From positions 17,034,379-17,098,378 of the forward strand of contig CM044880.1 in NCBI GenBank assembly GCA_024500155.1: a DNA stretch of 64,000 nucleotides, written 5' to 3'. Shown one piece after another: positions 12,686 to 26,131 of the stretch. A program made the translations under genes and the position numbers. Positions within the stretch are counted from its first letter, which is position 1. The number at the start of each line of letters is the position of its first letter. The stretch is from Chenopodium formosanum (Eukaryota > Streptophyta > Magnoliopsida > Caryophyllales > Amaranthaceae). The notes beneath the pieces are model-generated. The model saw nothing but the letters and a program-made list of their open reading frames with translations. It was not told the DNA's origin and ran no database searches.

Positions 12686-14890
12686 CGGTTTTCTGTTCTT
12701 CGCTTAATTATCTAAATGGAAGAGAGAAAACACTATGAAAATGAATAATGAAACATGAGTAATAGAGTATACAAAAAAATTTGCTTTGCACGAGTTTCAA
12801 TAGGCACTATGGATCATTGTCTAAGGCAATCATACATTCATACAACTCTCAAATTTCCCCTTTTTCTGACAAGGTGAAAAACATAACAAGCTAATGAATA
12901 GTAGCAGAATCGAACACCATCTGGCAGACAATTTCCCCTCTTCCCCTATGCAATATAATTCTTCCATTTCTAAATCCCCATAAGACTGCAATACAGAAAG
13001 CAAATGCCAAAGAGGTAATAGACTCAGATATACATAATGTCGTGGCAAAAAACCTCAGGTAAGAGTAAAATCTAGGAAGAATTTGAGATATCCAAATTTC
13101 TTTTATATTCTTTTCTTCATCAGCACTGCAACATGTATTTATCTTTGGGTTAGATGGCATCATGTAGGTATAAAAAGCAGCTGTACCAGTCAGTCCAATC
13201 CTCCAATTTTTACCGTAATCCGGCCTTCAGATTTTTCTCTCTTAGTCAAGGGGGAAAGAGCCAAAGACAGATTTGTTACAAGGTCTAAGTGTCCAATCCA
13301 AGCCAGTAATTATACCAAAAAGGGCATATATGTTCTATTACATATTTGAACTCTTTTACCATTACTAAAAAAAATAATCAGAGTTGGCTTGCTTTGTCCT
13401 CTAGATACCAATCAAACCTAAAATTTTCAATGTCGGTGACCTAATTGAAGCTTAGATGCATTGATTTACACAGTTAAAGAGACACTTTATGAGGAGATTT
13501 TTTCTACATGGTCAAGCTATCCTTACCAAAGATATATCCAAAATTCCAGCCCTTCTAATCCTAAAGCTATTTCAAAGACAAACCCACAAGTTTATGGAAA
13601 TGTAGATGGGATACAAAACAGTATTAGAAGATAAGAGTGCTTAAAGAGAAGGAAAGTCAAAATGCTGGGTTAAAGGAAAAAGAAGAGGAGATAAAAAGGC
13701 GGGTAACTTAGTATTAGTTTTAAGGCTCCATAATACAGCCCGAAGACACATCCTCTGAAGTATATGGTCAAACACAAACACTAGGATACAGTATCAAACT
13801 TGATCCACATATCACAGACAAAATAGTGAATTACTACTACAAAATCACAAACCACTTGTCAACAGACAAAGAGCACAGAAGAAAGATCAAAAGAGCAGAG
13901 AGAAGATCACAAAAGACCAAGACTGAACCTAATTTTTATTTGGCTGGATTAATTTGTAGAGACAGCAAAGAGCAGCAAAAGCAGCCAGAGCACAGAAGAA
14001 AGCAGCCTCCAATATCACACTAGGTGCTCTTTAGAAGCTAGAGGGTGAGCAGCTGAGCACCCTTGAGGATTGGCACAGATAAAGGAGTGGGAAGAAAATT
14101 CATTTCAAGATGAAGAAGTAGTTTTTAGGGCAAATATCATTCTCTAAGGCTTCAGTACCTTTTTAGTTCGAAACATTATGCCTCTCAAAGACTTTAAAAT
14201 GTGTTTCTTCACACTTACATTCCCACAGTCAGGCACATTCATCCTGTGGAGTGTTTTTTAACTTTCCATGCATTAGAGGAGGACCACCAAGGTAATCTGT
14301 AAATCTATCATGGCATTCCGTAATCCAGAGTATCAGCTCAGGATTTTCAGCATCAAAGCAAATGAGGTTACCACTTGGCACTACAGCTGCATGCTTTTTC
14401 ACAACCCCCTTGATTAATTATCTTAGATGCATTAGATTGGCAAGCAGAAGCTCTTTTAAGCAGTAATGCTCAGTGTACGGACTTTGTTTCCTAGAACAAA
14501 AGTAAGCTTTGTTTCTTCTACAATACCCATTAATGGATTAAATGGAAGATACAATCAAATAAAATCCTGGAAAATGAGTATCAGAAATATGTAGTATCAA
14601 AGTAACTGTAAGAACTTCATATTTGTACAGATAGGGTCCTTTAAAATTTACCTATGAAATTCATTTCAGCAAGCTCTAAAATTCTAATGTTTCAAAAGCT
14701 CACGTAAAGATATTATATTGTAGACTCTCTCAAGACTTTTTATAATACAAGGCTATATTGGCCAGATGACCACTCAACTGCATAAACTCAACTGCCTCAT
14801 CAATCTTCCACGAAATTTAAAATCTTCTATACGATACACTAATACAGCACAGGGTTTAACTCCACCTACGAGTATTGTTTTGTGTCATTC
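12686..14890. other. Non-coding, upstream of (or 5' UTR intron of) the small gene
   Basis: No convincing ORF, repeat terminus or RNA gene. Composition resembles intron or intergenic plant DNA. It may be part of a long 5' UTR intron of the minus-strand gene. Confidence 0.4.
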
Positions 14891-14894
14891 ATGG

Positions 14895-15600
14895 CAGGTG
14901 GTCTCAAGCACGAATAAAGGAGAAAAGTTGTGGCAGGTCAAGTCACATTATATGGACATGAATCAAAATTGGGGATATTGTGGGGCGTCCCCTACTCAGT
15001 GGCGAGCTACACTTCATAGACCCGGTTGTAGTGGAACATATAAGGGTTGCTAGGTTGTACCGGGATGCACTTGGATGGTGTCAAGTATGCAGGGGTTCCC
15101 GCATGACGGATGAATGCGCGTAAAAAGCTAGTCCATGGAAATAATATGGATAATAAGATGTATTTTGAGTCATGGAATATTGGCACTTTGAATAAGAGGT
15201 TGGTCGAATTAGTAGAGGTTATAAAGAGGAGGAGAATCAATATAATGTGCCTTACAAGAGGTCAAGTGGGTTGGACACAAGGCAAAAGAAGAAGCTTTAT
15301 GGGGTTACAAGCTTTGGTACTCGGGAAAAGATAAGGGTAGGTATCCTCATTGATTTATGTAGATGATGTAATGGAGGTGTCTAAAAAGAGTGATCGAATT
15401 AAGACTGTTAAGCTTGTGATAGGACTATAGGAGATGAGATCACAACTATTACAAGTGCTTATGCACCACAAGCAGGATTGGATGCACCTAAAATACAAAA
15501 AATTTGGAAAAAATTGGGAGAAGTGGTGCAACATGAGGTGAGAAATTGATCATTGGTGGTGATCTCAACAGAAATGTAGGCTTTAGGAGGGATGACTTTG
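14895..15600 (+). pseudogene. RTE-clade LINE fragment: 5' region and endonuclease
   Basis: From about 15160 the plus strand encodes ESWNIGTLNKRLVELVEVIK, RRRINIMCL and, after frameshifts, ITTITSAYAPQAG and a GGDLN-like end. These are blocks of the APE-type endonuclease of RTE retrotransposons. The preceding 250 bp (GGCGTCCCCTACTCAGTGGC and following) resembles the usual RTE leader. No reverse transcriptase follows, so the copy is truncated. It probably sits in the intron or upstream region of the 71-residue gene. Confidence 0.7.
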
Positions 15601-15744
15601 AAAGTGGTCATTTTTTTTACTATACCTTATCTTTTTCAGCATGTGAGAAAGGTTGCTGGGAGCACTCTTATTCTTTGTAGAAATTATATCATGCAACACA
15701 TAGATATGGACTCAAACTATTTGCTATTTCGTGTCTCCGGCTCA

Positions 15745-15776
15745 CCCCCCACCCCCCCCCCCCCCCCCCCACCCCC
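15745..15776. repeat. Poly-C tract
   Basis: About 30 cytosines interrupted by two A. Length is probably unstable, and the tract could form G-quadruplexes on minus. Confidence 0.9.
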
Positions 15777-15780
15777 AATA

Positions 15781-18642
15781 GGCATTAGGTTATGGAGGGA
15801 AAGAGGATAGAAATTATTAAGAAAGAGAAACAAGGGTGCCAAAGCTAAACCATATATTTACAAACTCTAATGGCTCAAAAACAACAATGAGTTTCATCTC
15901 CATTTCCTATCGTTTGATTTTTACCAAAGAATAAAAAGTTGAAAATCTCCACCAATTAGAACATCCTGAACTCAAATGCACGTCACTAAATACCAGTCCT
16001 CATAATTCTTGCTTAAATCAATTTTTACCACCATCCCAAAGATATGGTGCAAAACTGACTGGAAGGTCAGGATCCTCAACTTGATATTTAAAACTTAATT
16101 GTATGTACATTGAGTATCCCATTCGAACATTTGCATCAACATAACAATAGACTTCAGATAATCCTAGAAAACAACAACAATAGGATGCTAATTGAGTGAT
16201 TGGATATAAATCAAATAAGTAGGAATCGGTTGAAGCTAATGCCATAGAGTAGCTAATGTAAATGCAAGCTCATAGTTAAGGCTTTGATGCACACCCCAAC
16301 TCAAATGTAGATTCAAGGGAAAATTCAGTTTATAACTTTATATTGGTCTGCAAAGGAGGCTCAAGGGCCAAATGGCAGAAAATTGATCCAATGACCTCTC
16401 TTCTCTTATTATACCTTTAGAGAACAAAATCCCACGGAAAAATCTCCTCATTCAAAGCAGAAAGTAGGGCTCTACAAATAGTACAATACCATTGTCACCG
16501 AACTGTTCAAGTCAATTAACTACCAGGACCAACTTGTAAGGCCTTGAGCTTTGAGTCAAAAAGCTTATTTTTACCATCAACCTCACCCTGGTAGCCAGCA
16601 GAAGGGAGTTAGCTAAAGGTACTAACGCTCACGGCAGCAGCAACAGCAATAGCAATTTGAATCAGCATATAAACTATGACTAGTTGTGAATGTTATGAGT
16701 CTTATGACTGTTCCCAATCAGAAGCACAACACCTTGCAAACTTCTACCCTTTTTGAAACCTTTTCTAAGTTTTATTCATTCTTCAGTATCTATCATGTAA
16801 CCTTATATACAGCTATAGGCTTCTATGACTATAAGACAGGCAGACTGATTTAGCAAATCACACAAGAACTGTCTAACATTGCAAATTTGATTCTATTTAT
16901 CTAGGGTATGAAAAGACTTAAATTTGAGAGTCAATGAGGCTAACTTCGGGGAGGAGTCCATGCTAACCTCTCCATTCCAAGCAACTCTGTGATTGAGTCA
17001 ACATAATGCTGGTTTGGAATCGCATCTTGATTAACTCAGCTCACATGGATCATAAGATTCATAACTAGGTAAGCTCTATTTGATCTACAAAGCATAGGTT
17101 AAATCCAAAGAGAGTGTACATCAGGCCCTTAGTTGATCCCTTCTCTTTTAAAAAGCATATTCGCCCAATCATAGTCCCTTTTTCCATAATGCTAAAACAC
17201 TGTTGGTTTAATTCTGCTCATCAATCATGCACCTGCATTTTTTAAAAGTCGGCTAAGATAAGTACTGTGGGACGTAAGGGTATGCACTAGCTATAGCTTG
17301 CGATTATGCCACTATCGGAATGTATATCATCCTAGAAGCCAACTAGTCAAGTACTGAGCAGCAACAGATCATAGCAACAAAAAAACACCTCCATTGGCGA
17401 AGTACACCAAATCCAGAAGTAGAATTATCTACCACACTTATTAGCCATTTCACTCATATTGATGCATCCAAAAATACCAAACAGGCTTACAACACTATCA
17501 TCAGTATGAAACCACAATATCTCAATAATGTTGCACTATGACCAGTCATTGACAGGAAATCTAATGCTAGCTCTTCACTAGAGAAAAAATTCACTAAATC
17601 GACAACACTACACGTAACTAGCCAATGTCAATGCATCCTATCCTACCTGTACATAATGCTTTCATTTTTTTTTTAATTAATTAATTCATGAGAGTATGAG
17701 ACCAGCTAATCTCATTCAAAATTATCCTAGCAACAACTGATTACATATGTACAATATTGTAAATAAAACCTTACTCAAATCAAATGAATCCTAAAACTCT
17801 CCGAAAATTCGAGTTCAACTCTTACATTAACAGCACAAGCCAATCTTTCTACTCTGATCCCAATAATACATGTCAATGCCATGACCCTTAGTCCCTTACC
17901 TTCTTTCCAACAAACCCCACCAAAATTTGAGAAAAATATCCACTATCACCCAAATAAATTTACTAATTAGGGTTTCATAATTGCCAAAATCATAACCCTA
18001 TTAATATTGACAAGCTCAATTTGGTAACTATACTACTCAATATCGTTCCAAAAAAAAAAAAAAAACCATACTACTCAATATTGAATCTTTTTACTCTTTT
18101 TCATCTGGGGATGTTAAAAAAACAGAATCATACCTCTAACAAAATTAAATGAAGAAGAAATCATTGAAGAAATAATTAATTGCAAATTTTGATATTGAAG
18201 AAAAACAATTTTGATGGGCAAAAATGTAGGTTAGATTAATTTTGATGGGGTGAAACATAAAATTCAAAGGGGATGATGGCAAAGAAGAGTTACCTTGATG
18301 AAGAAGAAGAATAAATCCACAAGAACTGCTATTGCTTCCTACTTTGAGTCTTCAATTTTTTGGTCTTCTTACTCACTAGATGTCATGCGTTCATGGCTAG
18401 ATGAATTTTATTCCCCAGTTTATCGTCGTGATAAATATAGGTGGTTTGTCGAAATGCAAAATTGGGTAAAATCGTTAACTGGTACCTTAAAACCGCTATG
18501 AAAAACGCAACTTTAAGTCATACGAAGTATATTTACTACTTTGTCACTTGATAAACAATTATGAGTAACATTTGTGGGTCTTCAAAAAAAAAATGAGTAA
18601 CATTTGTGAATGAAGACGAGGTAAAGGTGCATGTTCTCACAA
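15781..18642. other. Non-coding, no feature recognised
   Basis: Short ORFs here have no domain signature; the longest, on minus at 16018-16245, is not recognised. At about 18278-18300 minus reads CATCAAGGTAACTC, a good donor-like site. It could be the first-exon boundary of the 12395-12685 gene, but that is inference. Confidence 0.35.
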
Positions 18643-18857
18643 CAAGGGCGAAGCTATATGGGGGGCGGGTGGAGGCCCGGCCCCCCATGCAGGGGCGAAG
18701 CCAGGATTTTAAAGCTATAGGGGCTGATTAAAACTTTAATAAAAAATTAATTTGAAAATGGGCTTGATCTTATGATCTAATTAAACCCCAAACAATGGTA
18801 TTCAAACCATTGCGGCAATCGTTAAATACAACTTAAGTTATAACAATAATATTACTA

Positions 18858-19109
18858 CTCCCTCCGTGTTTTTAATAAGTGTTTTCGCTGTTTTCATTAT
18901 TCACATAATGGTTTTGACTTGATTATTTTACCAATATATAAAAATCAAATGTCATCGTGTAATACATCGTTAGATTCGCTATAATATATACTTTCATAAT
19001 ATCAACTTTTCTATAATTTTACTAATATATAATTACATAAACTAATGGTCAAACTTGTGCCTCGGCGTGTTTGGTCAAATTGTAACGCTTATAAAATACA
19101 CGGAGGGAG
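18858..19109. mobile_element. Stowaway MITE in the left palindrome arm
   Basis: 252 bp with terminal repeats CTCCCTCCGTG...CACGGAGGGAG and TA on both sides, the diagnostic Stowaway (Tc1/mariner-type) pattern. Confidence 0.8.
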
Positions 19110-19426
19110 TATGTCTGTTTCATATTATTTGCAACGGTTAGACATTTTTTCTCTCTACTTTATGTGAAATCATTGCAAATAATATGAAACAGAGATAATA
19201 TTTGTTCGAAAAACTTATAGGGGCCGGCAGTTAAGATTAAAGGCCACAAAATTGGTCCATGGGGCCAAGGGCGAAGCTACACAATTTTGTGGCCTTTAAT
19301 CTTAACTGCCGGCCCCTATAAGTTTTTCGAACAAATATTATCTCTGTTTCATATTATTTGCAATGATTTCACATAAAGTAGAGAGAAAAAATGTCTAATC
19401 GTTGCAAATAATATGAAACAGACATA

Positions 19427-19678
19427 CTCCCTCCGTGTATTTTATAAGCGTTACAATTTGACCAAACACGCCGAGGCACAAGTTTGACCATTAATTTATG
19501 TAATTATATATTAGTAAAATTATAGAAAAGTTAATATTATGAAAGTATATATTATAGCGAATCTAACGATGTATTATACGATGACATTTGATTTTTATAT
19601 ATTGGTAAAATAATCAAGTCAAAACCATTATGTGAATAATGAAAACAGCGAAAACACTTATTAAAAACACGGAGGGAG
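19427..19678. mobile_element. Stowaway MITE in the right palindrome arm
   Basis: 252 bp, the inverted counterpart of 18858-19109 with a few substitutions, again with CTCCCTCCGTG ends and TA flanks. It was therefore present before the arm was duplicated. Confidence 0.8.
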
Positions 19679-20159
19679 TAGTAATATTACTGTTATAACT
19701 TAAGTTGTATTTAACGATTGCCGCAGTGGTTTGAATACCATTGTTTGGGGTTTAATTAGATCATAGGATCAAGCCCATTTTCACATTAATTTTTTATTAA
19801 AGTTTTAATCGCCCCCTATAGCTTTAAAATCCTGGCTTCGCCCCTGTCTCACAATATGGTTGTTGGATTTGGGTTTACTAGAATGTGTTCGTACTAATGC
19901 ATGGGTTATAGTTAAAGGTAAGATTAAAAAATACAAAGTATATAGATGCATATAGTCTTTAATAAAACATAAATTAGTAACAACAACAACAAAGCAAACA
20001 AAAAAATGGTTAGTAGTACTCCAATATTTTTATAGAAGTGATTATCGAGTTATTAGTTATTAAAGAGTGATTTCCATGGATAATCTGATCGAGAAGAGAA
20101 CAAAATTCCATAAATACGCTACATGTTAATAAAATTCTCGATGTATCTAGACCTATCAA

Positions 20160-21540
20160 AGCTAACTCGACTCGAAAAACCGACCCGAACCCAGTCGTTA
20201 AACGACCCGTTTGAACCTGGAAAAATGGTGACCCAAAACTGATATGACCCGACCCGAAACCAACTCTAGACCCTAGTGAATCCGAGAATTTGAGACCCGA
20301 ACCGAACATGAACTGACTTGGAGATGACACGACCTGAATATAACCAGTGGATTATTGAACTAAACCAAACCCGACCTGAATCGAAATTGACCCAAACCCG
20401 TTTAACCTGTCAAACCTGAGTGTATCCCAATCTATTACTAACCCATCTCGAATTTAACCCGACTTGTTACAAAATCGATCCGAATTTAGACCGACCTGTT
20501 ATTAACCCGACTCGAATTTTATACGACCTATTACTATCCCAACCCGAAAATCAATCCGATTTGTTACTAACCTAATCCTAAATCAACACGACTTGTTATT
20601 GACCCGATTGAACCAAATTCAACCCGTATTGTTCTTAACCCATTTCGAACTAAACCTAACCTGTTATTGACCAGATCTAATTTCAAATCACCTCAAATTC
20701 ATTGTAGACCACCTTATTAATGTCTATCAAAGTATAGTTATATAGTTAACTTATTTGAACTAATTAGTCGAATTGAATTTATCTGTCATTACATGAATTG
20801 TTAACAAATTGACCCGAAAAATGTACTCGAACTCGATGTAACCTGACCTGAAATCAACCCAAAACCAAGATTAACCCAATATTTGAGACACGAACCCGAA
20901 CATGACCCGACTTAAAAAAGACCCGACCTGATTAGAACCCGCAATTTTTTTACATGAACCGAACTCAACTCGAACCCGAGTATGACTCAATCGACCTAAT
21001 TGTAACCTGCAAATTATTGACTTCAACCGAACCCGACTTGAACTCGAGAATGACTCGACTTGGAAATGACCCGACTTGATTATAACCTGCAAGTTTTTTA
21101 CTTCTATCAAATCCGACTCAAACAGATCGACATAAGAATAACCTGTAAATTATTAACTTCAACCGAACCCGACTTGAAGAGAATGACTCAACTTGGAAAT
21201 GACCCGACTTGATTATAACCTGCAAATTTTTTACTTCTATCGAACCCGACTCGAACCGATTGACATAAGAATAACCTGCAAATTATTGACTTCAACTGAA
21301 CCCGACTAATACCCTAGAATGACCCTAACTCGTTTTAACCCGTGAAAACCCGAATTAAACCCGACCTATTATTCACTTGACACGAATGTAACCCAATCTA
21401 TTATTGACTTGACCTAAACCTAACCCAAAACTGATAAGATGTATGACTCGACGCGATTCGACTCAAGCATGACTCAACCCAAACCCGGCCCGCATAAGTT
21501 ACGACATTAACCCGGATTGACTCGATTCGAGTTCTTAAAC
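20160..21540. repeat. Degenerate minisatellite built on ACCCGACCCGAAC-like words
   Basis: Over about 1.4 kb, words such as GACCCGAC, AACCCGACT and TGACCCGA recur at irregular 10-40 bp spacing. Longer units also repeat: a block with AACCTGCAAATTATTGACTT recurs at about 21005, 21133, 21220 and 21271. No coding content. Confidence 0.75.
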
Positions 21541-22974
21541 CGCTAATTTAATAATTGACCAACGAACAAATATCATCTTCATAAAGCCAAATTTCAAAAA
21601 CAAATTTAATAAGTATGATAATGAGGGAATAAACAAATCAAATACAACAAACATATAATTATGCTATATAAAAACTAAAATAGTCAAAGATTATAAATTT
21701 AATAAGGTCTTATCTTTATTATGAATATATTTATAGGAGGGAAATAGGAACACATAAAAATACACTAATTAAGTTAAAGAAGAGATTGAAACTAACCTTT
21801 ATAAAATCTCATAAAATACAAATTAAAAAAGTTAAAAGGAATAATCATTTTTACAGATCTAATCCTCTCAAACTTCAAAAATTATGACAATTTTCTTCTA
21901 AAAATTGTGATATAGCTACAATCAAATGTATTGTATGAACATTGAATTTTCACCTGCAAAATACACATAGTCAGAAACAATAAAAAAATTAAATCAACAG
22001 AGTCTTATAAGAGATAGAAAGACAGAAAATAGAAGGAAAAATAACAAAATCGATTATCAAAGACTAAATATCTAGCAAAGTAGAATGTAAAATTTTGAAA
22101 AGAAAATCAACAAAAAAAAAAAATCGAGAGTCTAAACAAATCGATAAATACAAATTTGTTAAAACAAAAGGTAGGATAAGATCAAGGTAATAATTTAAAA
22201 AAAATTAAAAATGCATGGTCTTCTTCTTTGCTTCTACTAACTGCAAATTTGCAACTTGTCAATGTTGAAAATCTGCAAACCAAAAAACATAAAAAAATAC
22301 TCAATCAATTCCTCTCTTTAATTACGTATTGAACCAAAAAAAAAATAAAAAAACAAATGTTCAAGTGAAACAAAAAATTCTGCAATTAAACTTCTAAACC
22401 AAGAAAAAAAAAACCAAACTACAGTACTACATAAATTGGAAAATATATCAGAAGAAGAATTTATCTACTACAAAATTAGAACGGATGAAAATATAGAAGA
22501 ATTCTCCATAACGAATTGAATTGGAGGGATAATAGGCAAGAGTAGTAGTTTTATAGTTATCCATGTAAGTATAAACTGATGAATTGATGCTGGGTAAATT
22601 TTTTTTTTTTTTGAAGAAACGCTGGGTAGTTATGCAGTTTCCATTTACTACGGAGTAATATATATATACTCCGTATTTATGTAGGCTTTATTTTATTTAT
22701 TTATTTATTTATTGAATTTAAAGTAGATATAATTTTGGAGGAATTTGATAATTTAGCGGGAATGAATAAGAATGCAGGGTTGGGGATTTGGAGGGATGCC
22801 GTTAAAACGACTCTACAATTTTATACTTCGTATAAGACTAGAGTGTACCTGTGCAAAATGCACGAGATATATTAAAAAAATCTAATAACAAAATTATATT
22901 TCAAATACGTGAAATTGATTTTTATATAGTTCTCAATATATAATAAAATTATATTTTAAACACGTGAAGTTGAT
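21541..22974. other. AT-rich non-coding DNA
   Basis: Contains poly-A/T runs and a TTTA-type run (about 22689-22712). A Helitron-like terminus lies at 22838. No gene recognised. Confidence 0.5.
22838..22863 (-). mobile_element. Helitron-like 3' terminus
   Basis: Read on minus: hairpin GTGCATTTTGCAC, a short spacer, then CTAG followed by T. Helitrons end in a hairpin about 10 bp before CTRR and insert between A and T. The other end was not found. Confidence 0.4.
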
Positions 22975-22994
22975 TTATATATATATATATATAT
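22975..22994. repeat. TA microsatellite, left of the TIR element
   Basis: About ten TA units directly abutting the left terminal repeat at 22995. Confidence 0.85.
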
Positions 22995-25900
22995 GAAAAA
23001 TTGACAAGAATAATCCCAACTTTGGATTATTTTTTAATAATCCAAACTTTAATGTGAATTTGCTTCTAATGGTCCCGAGTGACCTATAACCTGCTAAATA
23101 GGTAAAAAAAAAATTTAAGATTTAATTTACATTTTTTTAAAAAGAAAGATTTAATTTACATGTGTCAACACCTAATTGGTAAAAAAAAAAAGCTTTAATT
23201 TTAGTGAAGAAAATTTTAGTTTTATTGTTAGTTAAATGTTAATTAGTAATTAATAATTGTTTTAAGAACAAAAATTAATAATTGTTAATTTGTAAATTAA
23301 TAATTGTTAATTAGTAATTAATAATTGTTAAGAAAACCCTTCTCCACGGCTCCACCATTACCACCACCAGCAGCCCCACCTATCCCCCCTCCCCGGAGAC
23401 CAGCCACGCCGGCACCCAGCTTCACCATTGCCACCGTCAACCAGCCCACATCCTCCCTTTCCCTCTTACCTTGCTCCCACGGCCATTATTGCCGCTGCTC
23501 GAGCTCCCCTGCCAACGCACCAATTCAACCTACTTCTAATCAAACAGTATCACAGGTCCAACGTTAGCATCATACCAAAGTTATCACGCGTACTCCTCGC
23601 AACCTCCAAGCACTCTCAAGTGGCAACCCCCAAGGGAGGGGAGCTATTTGTGGTGAGGAAGGGAGGGGGTGGGATTTATGGGGTTAGGGTTTGGCTGGGT
23701 GGCCGCGTGGTGGGGAAAGGGAGGTCGGGGTACGTAGGCGTTGTTTGAAATGCGCCTACGTTAAAGCATGTGTGAATATGCTTGGCACTCTTAGGAAGTG
23801 GGAATTGACGTATACGATTAGGGACAAGAAAAGTAGGGAGCCGCCAACAAGTTTTTAAGGAACTTGTAAACCGTTCACGGATCATAAAAGGCAACCACGA
23901 TAAAGGGACAACGATAGGCAAAAACGATTGACCCGTGAAGGTTACACCCCATTCATAATCCATGAGATTACTAACTCCATATAGTTCGAAACCACGAAAG
24001 GAGGATCGGGGATGATGGTACGAAGTGAGTCATGGAGTCACATTCGCCCGTATTGGCCTCTACTCGATTCTTATAGTGAAAAACATTTCTACGATTTCAA
24101 AGGCATACAAACGAAATATTCAATTCGCTCCAAACTATTATTAAGCTAAATTGGTTGAATATTAATGCAACATATAATTCTAAAATATTTGTGATCACTT
24201 GATTAAATAACAAGATTAAAAAGGAACCTAAACCGGTTGTCCAAATTATCTTATTAGGCGTGATTTTCAATTACATATTCCCTTTAACATGCAATGTGGT
24301 GACCAATAAATATAGTAAAATAAGCATTAATATTGGAAGCAATTCAACAATAATTTGTTAGTCAAGTCAAATATAAAATAACCTAATCATGATATTAGCA
24401 ACAAGAATAAAAATAAGAGTAATTAAGTGAATAATTACTCACTTTCCGCGTTTCCTTGAATTGCTACATCATGAATAAACTGTTAGTAACTTCAATAAAA
24501 ATATAAATTAAATGAAATAAAAATTATATTTGATTTGGTCCAAACCCTCAGTCAATTATACCTTTCACGCCTTGATTAAAGTATAGAACTTCAGGTATTG
24601 TATGGACTCCTTGGAGTGCTTAAAGGAAGAGTGGTGTAATTAGGAATATAGGTTTAAAGCTTAGAATATGGGAGAGAGAGAATATAATGATTTTTTTGGT
24701 GTAAAAGAGAGAAAGAGAGAAGAATTTGATGATCAAGCTTGTTGATGATTGGAAAAGGGGTGATATGACCTCTATTTATAGAGAGAAAAAAAGAAGGGTC
24801 GAAGAATTAAGATAAGATCCAAATTAAATCGGAATAAAACTCGATAGACTGCAGTTTTTGCGGTTTTTGTTTTTATCATATCTTTTGATCCAGAAATTGG
24901 AATAAGACAAATAAGATATCGTTGGAAAGCTCTTGAAGTGTACTTTCTAATCGAATTAGAATCAGATTAAAATATTTTATAGAATAAAATATATGGCCGA
25001 ATTAGTAAGACGATGTCAGTTTTGGATAGAGTTTGACATTTTATTCATATCTTTTTTGTTATAGCACGGAATTGATATTATAATATATCACTGGAAAGAT
25101 AATTTCAAGGGCTATCCAAACATATAAAATTTGGATAAAAACTATGAGGCAAGAAAATCATATATGACTATCTTTGAACATCTTTCAATTCGGATAGAAT
25201 TAGGACTTTTAAAAAGAAAAGTTTTATTCAATTTCAAACTCTTTTATCTTATCTTTTCAAAAAGAATAATTAAGATCTTTTAGAAACTTATAGAATTTTC
25301 CAATTAATCCTAATTGGTTTAGGAATGGGATTAAATAATTTGGACCTCCCATATGATCATTGGGTCGTAGGTAAGGTGGACTTAGGTTCGGTTTGGGCTT
25401 AATTTAATATTTTGGCCATAACTTATTCGTTATAACTCGTATTTGGGCATATAATATATCGTTGGAAAGATCTTTTAAAGCCCTATCCAAATATTCAATC
25501 ATTGAACCCAGATAATGGACCAAAATAAACTGGACTAAACATTTTTATAAAAAGGACACGAAATGAATGATTTTAAAGGACACGAAATGAATTATTTTGG
25601 GTTTAAAGGCACGAAAAGAGGAAAATAAGTTATGGTTTGGGGAAATGGGATAGGATTTGGGTTGGTTTATGAAATGGAAATATGGATTTAAGCACTCTAA
25701 GATTAAATACTCAACCCGACTAATAATGGCGGTGAAAGGTTGTTCATCATCGGGTTTGGTTTTGGGAAGACATTTTAGGGTGTCTACAAGGTAAAAGGGG
25801 GGGATAGGTTAGCTGCCGGCGTTGGAGGTTGGGTGGTTAGGAGTCGGTGTGGCCGGTCGTCGACAGGGGTAGCGATGGAGAGGGTGGTATGATGGCCGGT

Positions 25901-26131
25901 GGATTTCTTTAGTTAATTAATTAAAATTTAGATTTTTGTTTAATTTCCTGTAATTTTTTAAAATTTCATTTATTTTATCTTTGTTTTTTTGAACTAGTTA
26001 AATGCTAACACGTGTCCGGTAACTTGTAAAAACAAGTTAGATAACCGGTTGGGTCCATTAGAAGCAAATTCACATAAAAGTTTGGATTATTAAAAAATCA
26101 TCTAAAGTTGAGATTATTCTTGTCAATTTTT

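Larger units (their letters stand above)
18643..19846. mobile_element. Palindromic hAT-like non-autonomous element
   Basis: It is flanked by a perfect 8 bp duplication TCTCACAA (18635-18642 and 19847-19854), the size made by hAT transposases. Its ends are CAAGGGCGAAGC on the left and GGCTTCGCCCCTG on the right. Inside, about 560 bp at 18690-19249 reappears inverted at about 19280-19846, separated by about 30 bp that contain another copy of the terminal word CAAGGGCGAAGCTA (19266). Each arm carries a Stowaway MITE. There is no transposase. The left 47 bp includes a GC-rich hairpin. Confidence 0.8.

Noticed and set aside
16018..16245. Minus-strand 75-codon ORF as a host exon
   Set aside because: No recognised motif and no convincing splice sites at its edges.
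23325..23748. Proline-rich ORFs
   Set aside because: C-rich core of a TIR element; no domain, two overlapping frames equally open, no introns or start context.
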